Shown here in pieces: positions 24,583 to 32,559 of a stretch of 64,000 bases of DNA. A model generated the notes under the pieces. It was given only the letters and a program-made list of their open reading frames with translations. It was not told the origin of the DNA and did no database searches. The DNA lies in assembly GCA_910578455.1 (NCBI GenBank), contig CAJTQA010000009.1, positions 17,897 through 81,896 on the forward strand, in the 5' to 3' direction. Position 1 is the first letter of the stretch; every line of letters begins with the position of its first letter. The position numbers and the translations under genes were made by a program. Source of the DNA: an uncultured Dorea sp. GTDB lineage: Bacteria; Bacillota; Clostridia; Lachnospirales; Lachnospiraceae.

Positions 24583-26856
24583 ATGAGTGTTTTGAGTGTG
24601 TATGATGCTTTGAATGACAGGCAGAGGGAGGCGGTTTTCCACACGGAGGGGCCTCTCCTCATCCTGGCGGGGGCCGGTTCCGGGAAGACCAGGGTCCTGA
24701 CCCACAGGATTGCGTACCTGATTGACGAGAAGGGGGTGAACCCCTGGAATATCCTTGCGATTACGTTTACAAACAAGGCCGCGGGGGAGATGCGGGAGCG
24801 GGTGGACAGGATGGTTGGATTTGGCGCGGAGAGCATCTGGGTCAGCACGTTCCATTCGATGTGCGTGCGGATTCTGAGGCGGCATATCGCGCTTTTGGGG
24901 TATGACACCAATTTTACGATCTATGATACGGACGACCAGAAGACGCTGATGAAGGACATCTGCAAACTCCTTCAGATCGATACGAAACAGTATCGGGAGC
25001 GTGCTCTTCTGGCGGCTATTTCCCACGCGAAGGAAGAGATGGTGACGCCGGAGGAGTTCCGGCTGAACGCGGGGGGAGATTTTGGCATGCTGAAGATTGC
25101 CGACGTATACGGCGAATATGAAAAGCAGCTGCGTGCCAATAATGCCCTTGACTTTGACGATCTCCTGCTCAGGACGGTTCAGCTTTTCCAGATCCACAGG
25201 GATGTGCTTGAAAACTATCAGGAGCGTTTCCGCTATATCATGGTAGATGAGTACCAGGATACGAATACGGTGCAGTTCGAGCTTGTGCGCCTGCTGGCGT
25301 CAAAGCTCAGGAATCTATGCGTGGTGGGGGATGATGACCAGTCCATCTATAAATTCCGTGGGGCGAATATTAAGAACATCCTGAATTTTGAACAGTTTTT
25401 CGATAATGCAAAGGTGATAAAGCTTGAGCAGAATTACCGCTCTACCAGCAACATTTTAAATGCCGCCAATGCGGTCATCAGCAACAATAAAGGGAGAAAG
25501 GATAAATCTCTCTGGACGGACAACGGAATCGGGGAAAAGCTTATGCTCCGGCAGTTTGACACCGGATATGACGAGGCAGAGTATGTGGTGTCCGATATCC
25601 GGGAAAACGTCCGGAAAGGGGAGCGCGCTTACAATGACCATGCGGTGCTGTACCGTACCAACGCCCAGTCGCGGATGTTTGAGGAGAAATTTGTGACGGC
25701 TAATATTCCTTATAAGATTGTGGGCGGCGTTAACTTTTATGCCAGAAGGGAGATTAAGGATCTGCTGTCTTATCTGAAGACGGTGGACAATGGGAAGGAC
25801 GACTTGGCGGTCCGCAGGATCATGAACGTGCCGAAAAGGGGAATCGGGCTTACAAGCATCAACCGGGTGCAGGAGTATGCCGCATCCCGCGAAATCGGCA
25901 TCTATGAGGCGTTGAGGAGCGTGGATCTGATTCCGGACATCGGAAGGGGGGCGGCAAAACTAGAATCGTTTGCGGCTCTCATCGAGCATTTCAAGGCGGA
26001 TGCGGAGGATATGTGCCCTTCGGACCTGCTGAGGGAGATCATTGAGGAGACCGGGTACATAGAAAGCCTTGAGGCGGAGGACTCCGAGGAGGCGGCAGGG
26101 CGGATTGAGAATATCGACGAACTTATAAGCAAGCTGTCTGCATATGAGGAGACGTGCGAGGAGCATGACGAGCCGGCGACCTTAAGCGGATTTTTGGAAG
26201 AGGTGGCACTGGTGGCGGATATCGACAGCCTGGACGAGAGCACTGACTATGTGGTGCTGATGACCCTGCACAGCGCAAAGGGCCTGGAGTTTCCCCATGT
26301 ATATCTGGCAGGGATGGAGGACGGGCTGTTTCCGAGCTATATGTCCATCACGGCGGACGATCCGGATGAGGTGGAAGAGGAAAGGCGGCTCTGCTATGTG
26401 GGGATTACAAGGGCACAGGAGAATCTTACGCTTACCTGCGCGAAGAGGCGCATGGTAAGGGGAGAGACGCAGTATAACCGGATGTCCAGGTTCCTGATGG
26501 AGATTCCGATGGAGCTTGTCACGACAGGGGAAATCTTTAAGAGAGAGGCGGAGCGCGAGGAAGAAAAACGCATGCGTCTGGAGGGGGCAGGGCAGACTGC
26601 CTACAGGCAGGCGAAAGAAACCTTTAAAGCACAGGCATTTTCGGCGGCAAAGCCGGTCAGGCAGTTTGGCAAAGCGTCCGGCGGGAGCCTTTCATATGGT
26701 GTCGGAGACAGGGTGCGTCATATAAAGTTCGGGGAGGGAACGGTAAAAAGCATTGTGGAAGGAGGCCGTGACTATGAAGTGGCGGTGGACTTCGACAAAG
26801 CCGGGATAAAGAAAATGTTTGCGGGATTTGCAAAGCTTGAGAGAATAGAACGATGA
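24583..26856 (+). CDS. pcrA: UvrD/PcrA-type ATP-dependent DNA helicase
   Basis: Superfamily 1A 3'-5' helicase acting in repair and rolling-circle replication. Motifs run in order: Q motif LNDRQREAV, Walker A AGAGSGKTRVL, TFTNKAAGEMRER, DEYQDTN, VGDDDQSIYKFRGA, EQNYRST, LMTLHSAKGLEFPHVYLAGMEDG in pieces, and RRLCYVGITRA. The C-terminal ~50 residues (GDRVRHIKFGEGTVKSI..VAVDFDKAGIKKMFAGFAKLE) are the Tudor-like PcrA tail that contacts RNA polymerase. In-frame alternatives are ATG 24571 and TTG 24592; the last would match the usual MSVYDALN start best. Confidence 0.94.
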   Translation: MSVLSVYDALNDRQREAVFHTEGPLLILAGAGSGKTRVLTHRIAYLIDEKGVNPWNILAITFTNKAAGEMRERVDRMVGFGAESIWVSTFHSMCVRILRRHIALLGYDTNFTIYDTDDQKTLMKDICKLLQIDTKQYRERALLAAISHAKEEMVTPEEFRLNAGGDFGMLKIADVYGEYEKQLRANNALDFDDLLLRTVQLFQIHRDVLENYQERFRYIMVDEYQDTNTVQFELVRLLASKLRNLCVVGDDDQSIYKFRGANIKNILNFEQFFDNAKVIKLEQNYRSTSNILNAANAVISNNKGRKDKSLWTDNGIGEKLMLRQFDTGYDEAEYVVSDIRENVRKGERAYNDHAVLYRTNAQSRMFEEKFVTANIPYKIVGGVNFYARREIKDLLSYLKTVDNGKDDLAVRRIMNVPKRGIGLTSINRVQEYAASREIGIYEALRSVDLIPDIGRGAAKLESFAALIEHFKADAEDMCPSDLLREIIEETGYIESLEAEDSEEAAGRIENIDELISKLSAYEETCEEHDEPATLSGFLEEVALVADIDSLDESTDYVVLMTLHSAKGLEFPHVYLAGMEDGLFPSYMSITADDPDEVEEERRLCYVGITRAQENLTLTCAKRRMVRGETQYNRMSRFLMEIPMELVTTGEIFKREAEREEEKRMRLEGAGQTAYRQAKETFKAQAFSAAKPVRQFGKASGGSLSYGVGDRVRHIKFGEGTVKSIVEGGRDYEVAVDFDKAGIKKMFAGFAKLERIER

Positions 26857-26912
26857 CAATCTCTGCGTACAGGGAGGAATGAAAGGGCAAGGAAGAAAGA
26901 GGAGGGTTCGGA

Positions 26913-27725
26913 ATGAGGAGATCAATAAAAGAAAAAAGGATCAGCAGCCTGATCGGATATCTGAAGAACGAGAACGACGGGTATGCGTCTCTGAGAGAGC
27001 CGGCGGATTGTTTTGAAAAGAAGATGCTCCTCAGAAGCCTTATGAACGTGCGGTGGCCGGGAGCCGCCCCGGAAGAGTATATAAAGGAGCAGGATGCCTT
27101 TCTGAAAGAAGAGCTTGCCGCAAAGGGAATCGTGGCTGTGCCGGACATCCCGGCAGCATCGGATGAATACCCGTGTACGGGGATTAAGAACGCAGACCGC
27201 ATGTCTATCTGGCAGGGGGATATCACAAGGCTTGCCGCAGACGGCATAGTAAATGCGGCAAACAGCCAGATGCTGGGATGCTTTGTTCCCTGCCACGGAT
27301 GTATTGACAATGCAATCCATTCGGCGGCGGGAATCCAGCTCAGAAATGAGTGCGCGGAGATCATGGAACGGCAGGGCCGTGAGGAGCCGGTGGGGAGGGC
27401 TAAGATTACAAAAGGGTACAACCTCCCGGCGAAATATGTCCTGCATACAGTGGGCCCTACTGTGGGATTGAATGTTACGGAAAAGCAGAAAGAAGAGTTA
27501 AGGTCCTGCTATATAAGCTGCCTGATCCTTGCGGAGAAAGAGGGGCTTAAGACTTTGGCTTTCTGCTGCATCTCCACAGGGGAGTTCCATTTTCCTAACA
27601 AGCTTGCGGCGCAGATTGCAGTAGATGCAGTAGACCGTTATCTTACCAGGTCAAAGCTTGAGAGGGTGATCTTTAATGTGTTTAAGGATGAAGATTTGAA
27701 CCTGTATAGGAAACTGATGCAGTGA
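26913..27725 (+). CDS. Zinc-type macrodomain, putative protein-ADP-ribose hydrolase
   Basis: A 270-residue protein with a ~95-residue helical N-terminal extension followed by a macrodomain. IWQGDITRLAADGIVNAANSQMLGCF binds ADP-ribose, and CFVPCHGCIDNAIHSAAG (C123, C127, H128, C130) is the Cys/His loop seen in the zinc-dependent macrodomains of Staphylococcus and Streptococcus, which remove ADP-ribose added by SirTM sirtuins. GPTVG and CCISTGEFHFP complete the pocket. No sirtuin or lipoylation gene is in the window, so it is an orphan here. GAGGAGGG precedes the ATG. Confidence 0.9.
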   Translation: MRRSIKEKRISSLIGYLKNENDGYASLREPADCFEKKMLLRSLMNVRWPGAAPEEYIKEQDAFLKEELAAKGIVAVPDIPAASDEYPCTGIKNADRMSIWQGDITRLAADGIVNAANSQMLGCFVPCHGCIDNAIHSAAGIQLRNECAEIMERQGREEPVGRAKITKGYNLPAKYVLHTVGPTVGLNVTEKQKEELRSCYISCLILAEKEGLKTLAFCCISTGEFHFPNKLAAQIAVDAVDRYLTRSKLERVIFNVFKDEDLNLYRKLMQ

Positions 27726-27744
27726 CATGGTGCTGAAACAATGC

Positions 27745-27788
27745 GATGCCGCAGGGCGCAAAGGGATTTGCAGCCTTGCGGCATCTTT
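27745..27788 (+). terminator. Hairpin terminator after the macrodomain gene
   Basis: GATGCCGCA (27745-27753) and TGCGGCATC (27777-27785) pair perfectly, with GCAAA/TTTGC able to pair inside, followed by only TTT. It lies between two convergent genes. The weak T tract lowers confidence. Confidence 0.5.
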
Positions 27789-27806
27789 ATGATTGGAAGA
27801 AAAAAA

Positions 27807-29501
27807 TCATCTGCCGTCCATGCCGCAGCCTGTAGAGGTTTCAATCAGGCAGCGGTCATTTGTAACGGAGTCATAAAGGCGGAAACCGCCGGAAAAATTA
27901 TAGCAGTCATAGCCGTTTCCGGACAAGATCCGGCAGGCGATGTAGCTGCGGAGCCCGCTCTGGCAGATGACATAGACAGGTTTCTCGATGTCAAGCTCCT
28001 GTAAGCGTTCCCTGAGGCTGTCGACCGGGATATTCACAAAGCCATCAATATGTCCGAGGGCATATTCATAGGGCGTACGGGAATCCAGCAGCGTAACGCT
28101 TCCGTCACGGGGGAGGCATTTTACATCTTCCGTGTGGAATTGTTTTAAAATGCCTTTCGAGATGTTGTCAATCATAAAGCCTGCCATATTGACAGGGTCT
28201 TTGGCAGAAGAATAAGGCGGGGCGTAGGCAAGGTCAAGCTCTTTGAGCGCCGTTGCCTTTAACCCGGCATGGATGGCGGCAGAAAGTACGTCGATACGCT
28301 TGTCAACGCCATCGTAGCCGATGATCTGCGCTCCCAGGAGGCGGAAAGTGCCTTTTTCAAAGATAACTTTCATCGTCATCAGTTTCCCTCCGGGATAATA
28401 GCCCGCATGGTTCATGGGGGAGAGGTATACTTTATCTGTTTCGAGGCCGGCTGCTTTTGCGTTCTTTTCATTTGTTCCGGTGACCGCCGCCGTGATGCCA
28501 AATATTTTAATGACGGAACTTCCCTGGGAGCCGTGATAATGGCTGGCATGACCGCAGATGTTGTCTGCGGCGATACGCCCCTGCTTGTTTGCCGGGCCTG
28601 CCAGTGAGATCAGTGCGTCCTGTCCGGTGACAGAATGCTTTACCTGTACGGCATCGCCTACGGCATAGATGCCGGGCGCGGAAGTCTCCATCTGGTCATT
28701 TACCAGGATGCTTCCCTTAATGCCGAGTTCCAGCCCGGCAGCCTTTGCAAGGCCGGTATCCGGAGTGACACCGATAGCCAGTACGACCATATCGGCGTGA
28801 AGAGGGGGCCTGTCTTTAAGCAATACGTTCACCCCGCCGTTTTCTTCCTCGAAACCTTCTACAGTATATCCGAGGGCCAGCTTTACGCCGTGCCTTTTTA
28901 CCTCGCTGTGGATAAAGGAAGCCATATCGGGGTCAAAAGGATTCATTAGCTGTCTCGGACGTTGGACGATGGTGACGTCCATGCCCAGTTCCCTGAGATT
29001 TTCCGCAAGTTCAAGGCCGATAAATCCGCCGCCTGCCAGGATGGCGGATTTTGGATTTTTTTCGGAGATGTATTTCTTGATGCGGAAGGTGTCTTCCACA
29101 GTTCTCAATGTAAACATATTCTGAATGCCGACGCCGGGGAGACCTGGCTGGGTCGGCTTTGCCCCGGGAGAAAGAATGAGCCTGTCATAGCTCTCGCTGA
29201 AGGTTTCGCCGGTTTCCAGATTCCGGACAGAGACGCTTTTTCCCTCCGGATGGATGGCGGTGACTTCATGACGTACTTTCACATTTACCCGAAAACGAGA
29301 GAAAAAATTTTCAGGAGTCTGAAGGGTGAGCTCTTCCGGATCTTCTATGATGCCGCCAATATAATAAGGGAGGCCGCAGTTTGCATAGGAAATATATCCG
29401 GAACGTTCAAATATGATGATTTCTGCATGTTCATCCAACCGGCGGATTCTGGCTGCCGCAGTGGCTCCGCCTGCCACTCCGCCTATAATTACTATTTTCA
29501 T
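27807..29501 (-). CDS. CoA-disulfide reductase/NADH oxidase-like flavoprotein with rhodanese domain
   Basis: FAD pyridine-nucleotide disulfide oxidoreductase of 564 residues. The N-terminal GGVAGGATAAARIRRLDE dinucleotide fold, SYANCGLPYYIGG with redox Cys42, LAGGGFIGLELAENL (NADH site) and GIYAVGDAVQ are visible. A C-terminal rhodanese domain carries CQSGLRSY with Cys513. This fusion (CoADR-RHD) is linked to CoA disulfide, polysulfide or persulfide reduction and peroxide defence. A GTGACAAAGTCAC palindrome lies 65 bp upstream of its start. It is divergent from the signalling cluster. Confidence 0.93.
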   Translation of the reverse strand: MKIVIIGGVAGGATAAARIRRLDEHAEIIIFERSGYISYANCGLPYYIGGIIEDPEELTLQTPENFFSRFRVNVKVRHEVTAIHPEGKSVSVRNLETGETFSESYDRLILSPGAKPTQPGLPGVGIQNMFTLRTVEDTFRIKKYISEKNPKSAILAGGGFIGLELAENLRELGMDVTIVQRPRQLMNPFDPDMASFIHSEVKRHGVKLALGYTVEGFEEENGGVNVLLKDRPPLHADMVVLAIGVTPDTGLAKAAGLELGIKGSILVNDQMETSAPGIYAVGDAVQVKHSVTGQDALISLAGPANKQGRIAADNICGHASHYHGSQGSSVIKIFGITAAVTGTNEKNAKAAGLETDKVYLSPMNHAGYYPGGKLMTMKVIFEKGTFRLLGAQIIGYDGVDKRIDVLSAAIHAGLKATALKELDLAYAPPYSSAKDPVNMAGFMIDNISKGILKQFHTEDVKCLPRDGSVTLLDSRTPYEYALGHIDGFVNIPVDSLRERLQELDIEKPVYVICQSGLRSYIACRILSGNGYDCYNFSGGFRLYDSVTNDRCLIETSTGCGMDGR

Positions 29502-29565
29502 GATGGTATTCTGCCTTTCCGAAATTTTTGTAAACTAAGGATAACAGGCTTGGGAAAGAAAGTCT

Positions 29566-29578
29566 GTGACAAAGTCAC
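29566..29578. promoter_or_regulatory. GTGAC-N3-GTCAC palindrome, candidate Crp/Fnr site
   Basis: A perfect GTGAC/GTCAC inverted repeat with 3-bp spacing lies between the divergent CoA-disulfide reductase and response-regulator genes. A second copy with the same spacing occurs at 36049-36061, just after the Crp/Fnr gene. The regulator's recognition helix (R188 E189 ... R193) is compatible with GTGA half-sites. Confidence 0.5.
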
Positions 29579-29633
29579 TTTTCAAATGAGTTGTTTTTTG
29601 CGGACAGAATGGGGTTTCCAAGTGGTTTTTGAC

Positions 29634-29662
29634 TTGATTTTATTTCTCTGTTGTTTTAGAAT
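29634..29662 (+). promoter_or_regulatory. Promoter of the two-component cluster
   Basis: TTGATT (29634-29639), a 17-bp spacer and TAGAAT (29657-29662) lie 52 bp before the receiver gene start, with no competing element closer to the gene. Confidence 0.6.
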
Positions 29663-29713
29663 ATACTTTACGGAGATTTTGAAAATCTCAAGGAGCGAAC
29701 AGGAGGCAGATGT

Positions 29714-30073
29714 ATGCAGAAACGTATTTTAGTGGTAGATGACGACACGATGAACTTGATGAGAACTAAGATGATCCTGGAGAAGTATTATGAGATATCT
29801 CTCGCGGATTCAGGGGAGAAGGCATTGTATGTCCTTAGAAATGAGAAGATTGACCTGGTTCTTCTCGACATTGCGATGCCGAAGATGAATGGCATCGAGA
29901 CATTTGAGCGCATGAAAGAGAGTTCTGTGGATATTCCGGTGATCTTCCTTACGGCATCGGGGCATGAGGATGACGTGATGAGCGCGATCAGGCTGGGGGC
30001 AGTTAATTATCTGAAAAAACCGTTCCAGCCGCAGGAGCTTTTAAAACGGGTTGCAAAGGAGTTTGAGGAGTAA
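29714..30073 (+). CDS. Stand-alone receiver-domain response regulator
   Basis: A 119-residue CheY-like protein consisting only of a receiver domain. Acidic pair DDDTMN near the N terminus, phosphoacceptor Asp in LVLLDIAMPKMNG, the conserved Thr in FLTASG and Lys in YLKKPFQP are all present, so it should be phosphorylatable. It lacks any output domain and probably relays phosphate within the cluster, perhaps to or from the Hpt domain of the next protein. AGGAGG precedes the ATG by 8 nt. Its stop overlaps the kinase start by one base. Confidence 0.92.
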   Translation: MQKRILVVDDDTMNLMRTKMILEKYYEISLADSGEKALYVLRNEKIDLVLLDIAMPKMNGIETFERMKESSVDIPVIFLTASGHEDDVMSAIRLGAVNYLKKPFQPQELLKRVAKEFEE

Positions 30074-32526
30074 TGAGGACGGAGGGGCAGACGAGCAAAT
30101 ATCTGCTTTTGGCCAGCATTGTCAGCGTGTTCAGCGTGATGCTGGCTCTGATTACGGTGGCCATGTCGTGGGAGATATGGATGATTCCGCTGATTGTGTT
30201 TGCCGTGTTCGGCGTGTGGTGCCTTCACATCGGAAAGATCGGTTCTCAGTCGCATTATGAGAATCTGTGTGCCGGAGTGATAATGTTTGAGTTTTTCTTT
30301 TTCGGGGTGCATGCAGAGAGTTTCTTTGACCTTCCTGCCGTGGTCTGCATCATGATTCTTGTCTTTTCCATGCTGGACAGCAAGAGTCTGGTGTATATGA
30401 CGGTGTCTTTGTATGCGCTTCAGCTTTTGTATCATATTTTTATCCTGCACACATTTACGGCCGATATAGGAATACAGGATGTGATACGGCTGATGATTGG
30501 ATGCATGGTGGCAGTCGGCGCTGCGGCGATTGCCAGGTATCGGATCAACAGAAGGCTGGAGGCGCGGCAGAGATATGAAAAAGTTGCGGAGCAGCTTGAG
30601 ATTGTAGGGCGGCAGAACGCAGATTTCCTGTCCAATGTGTCCCATGAACTGCGGACGCCTATCAATATGGTGATAGGCCTCAGCGAGGTGGCGTTTGAAA
30701 AAAGCATGTCCGCTGAAGTGAGGGAAGACATACATTCCATACAGATGGCAGGAAAGCGTCTTTCCAGCCAGATTAATAATATCCTTGATTACACGGAGAT
30801 TGTGGAGGGGACCCTGACGCCGGCAAAAGAAGAATACATGATCACGTCGGTGCTGAATGATGTGATCACAATGTCGTCGGCACACAGCGGGAGGCAGCTT
30901 GAGATTGTGTTTGACATGGATCTTAAGATGCCTTCAACCCTTATCGGGGATGCGGAAAAGCTTTCCCATGTTTTTAAGATACTGCTGGAAAATTCCATTA
31001 AGTTTACGGAAGAAGGAGGCATCTATGTCTGCGTTGACTTCCGCCGGGAGAGCTACGGGGTCAATCTTGTAATAGATGTGTATGATACGGGCATTGGCAT
31101 GACAGAATCCCAGATTACGCAGATTTATGATGAGTTTTACCAGGTGGAGACCGGGAGCACCCGTTTTTCCAGCGGCCTGGGGCTTGGGATTCCCATTGCC
31201 AGGGGCCTGCTCCATGCCATGGGCGGTTTCATCCATTTTGACAGTAATGGGCAGAGGGGGCTGCATGCCCATATAACACTGCCGCAGGGAGTGGCGGACG
31301 ATGAGCCGTGCATGTCGGTGGTGAATGCGGAAAAGCTTTGCATTGCATGTTATTTCCGGCCGGATAAATACAATTGTGACGAGATAAAAGAGTATTATGA
31401 CAGGCTGATCTTCCATCTGATGGAAGGACTGGGGCTTGAAGGATATCAGGCGCACAACTTTGAAGGGCTGCAGAAATTGCTCCGCAGCTACAAGCTGACC
31501 CACGTGTTCATCACCCAGGGAGAATATGAGGAGAACCGTACATATTATGAAGAGCTGGCAGAGACGCTGCGGGTTGTAGTAATTGCGGAGCGGGATTATA
31601 TGCTGAGCAGGAACAGTAGGCTGCTTATGCTTCGCAAGCCGTTCTTTGCCCTTTCCGTTGTAAACCTTTTAAACGGCGAAGTGAAGGAAAACGTGTTCGA
31701 GGAGGCGCAGAATGCAGGGCGGAGACCGTTTTACTGCGCGGGCGTGCATGCCCTTGCCGTCGATGACGAAGAGATGAACCTTGTGGTGGCGAAAGGCGTC
31801 CTGGGGAGCTACGGCATAGAGGTGGATACATGCCTGAGCGGAAAAGAAGCGATTGAGATATGTACTAATACGCCGTATGACATCATCTTCCTTGATCATA
31901 TGATGCCAGGGTTTGACGGCGTGGAGACGCTAAGGCGCATCCGGCAGATTCACGGCGGAGTGTATCAGGATCTGCCTGTGATTGCCCTGACGGCCAATAC
32001 GATCAGCGGGGCCAGGGAGATGTTCAGGAACGAAGGATTTACGGAATTTATACCGAAACCGATAGAGAGGACGACTCTGGAGCGTGTTCTTAGGAGAGTC
32101 CTGCCGAGGGAATTCATGCGGTACGGCGAGGAGCCTGTAGCCGAGGATGTCGTGCCTGAGCCGGAGGAGCCGTTCAATCCTTTTGACGTTCTGTCAGAAG
32201 TGGGCATTAATTCTAAGATTGGCCTTGATTACTGTTGCGGGGACGAGGACTTTTACCTGGAGATGCTTAGGATGTTCTATGGCCAGAGCGTAGAAAAAAG
32301 GGAAGAGATCATCTCCCTTTATGAGGATGAGAATTGGGAGGATTATGCTGTGAAAGTCCATGCGCTCAAGAGTACGTCGCTGACCATAGGGGCGGAAGAG
32401 CTTTCTGAGCGCGCAAAGGCGCTGGAACAGGCGGGAAAGAAAGAAGATGTGGCATTTATCCGCGAAAACCATGCAGAGCTTGTGCGTATGCATGAGGAAG
32501 TCTGCAGAAGCATTGCCGGATTATAG
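30073..32526 (+). CDS. Hybrid sensor histidine kinase with pseudo-receiver, receiver and Hpt domains
   Basis: Membrane phosphorelay kinase of 817 residues. About six hydrophobic helices (10-155) form the sensor, with no extracellular domain. HisKA follows (NVSHELRTPIN, His191), then the ATPase (LLENSIKF, DTGIGM, GLGLGIPIA). Residues ~420-540 look like a degenerate receiver: RKPF is retained, but the expected phospho-Asp position reads HVFITQG. A functional receiver has Asp608 (IIFLDHMMPGFDG). The C-terminal Hpt domain has KVHALKSTS with His763. It can therefore relay His-Asp-His and pass phosphate to the small receiver protein encoded upstream. Confidence 0.92.
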   Translation: MRTEGQTSKYLLLASIVSVFSVMLALITVAMSWEIWMIPLIVFAVFGVWCLHIGKIGSQSHYENLCAGVIMFEFFFFGVHAESFFDLPAVVCIMILVFSMLDSKSLVYMTVSLYALQLLYHIFILHTFTADIGIQDVIRLMIGCMVAVGAAAIARYRINRRLEARQRYEKVAEQLEIVGRQNADFLSNVSHELRTPINMVIGLSEVAFEKSMSAEVREDIHSIQMAGKRLSSQINNILDYTEIVEGTLTPAKEEYMITSVLNDVITMSSAHSGRQLEIVFDMDLKMPSTLIGDAEKLSHVFKILLENSIKFTEEGGIYVCVDFRRESYGVNLVIDVYDTGIGMTESQITQIYDEFYQVETGSTRFSSGLGLGIPIARGLLHAMGGFIHFDSNGQRGLHAHITLPQGVADDEPCMSVVNAEKLCIACYFRPDKYNCDEIKEYYDRLIFHLMEGLGLEGYQAHNFEGLQKLLRSYKLTHVFITQGEYEENRTYYEELAETLRVVVIAERDYMLSRNSRLLMLRKPFFALSVVNLLNGEVKENVFEEAQNAGRRPFYCAGVHALAVDDEEMNLVVAKGVLGSYGIEVDTCLSGKEAIEICTNTPYDIIFLDHMMPGFDGVETLRRIRQIHGGVYQDLPVIALTANTISGAREMFRNEGFTEFIPKPIERTTLERVLRRVLPREFMRYGEEPVAEDVVPEPEEPFNPFDVLSEVGINSKIGLDYCCGDEDFYLEMLRMFYGQSVEKREEIISLYEDENWEDYAVKVHALKSTSLTIGAEELSERAKALEQAGKKEDVAFIRENHAELVRMHEEVCRSIAGL

Positions 32527-32559
32527 GCTGCTTTGCATCTTGAGAGGAGGAGACATTGA

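Noticed and set aside
28962..29732. 256-residue plus-strand frame opposite the CoA-disulfide reductase
   Set aside because: No domain signature, and it runs through the promoter region of the receiver gene.
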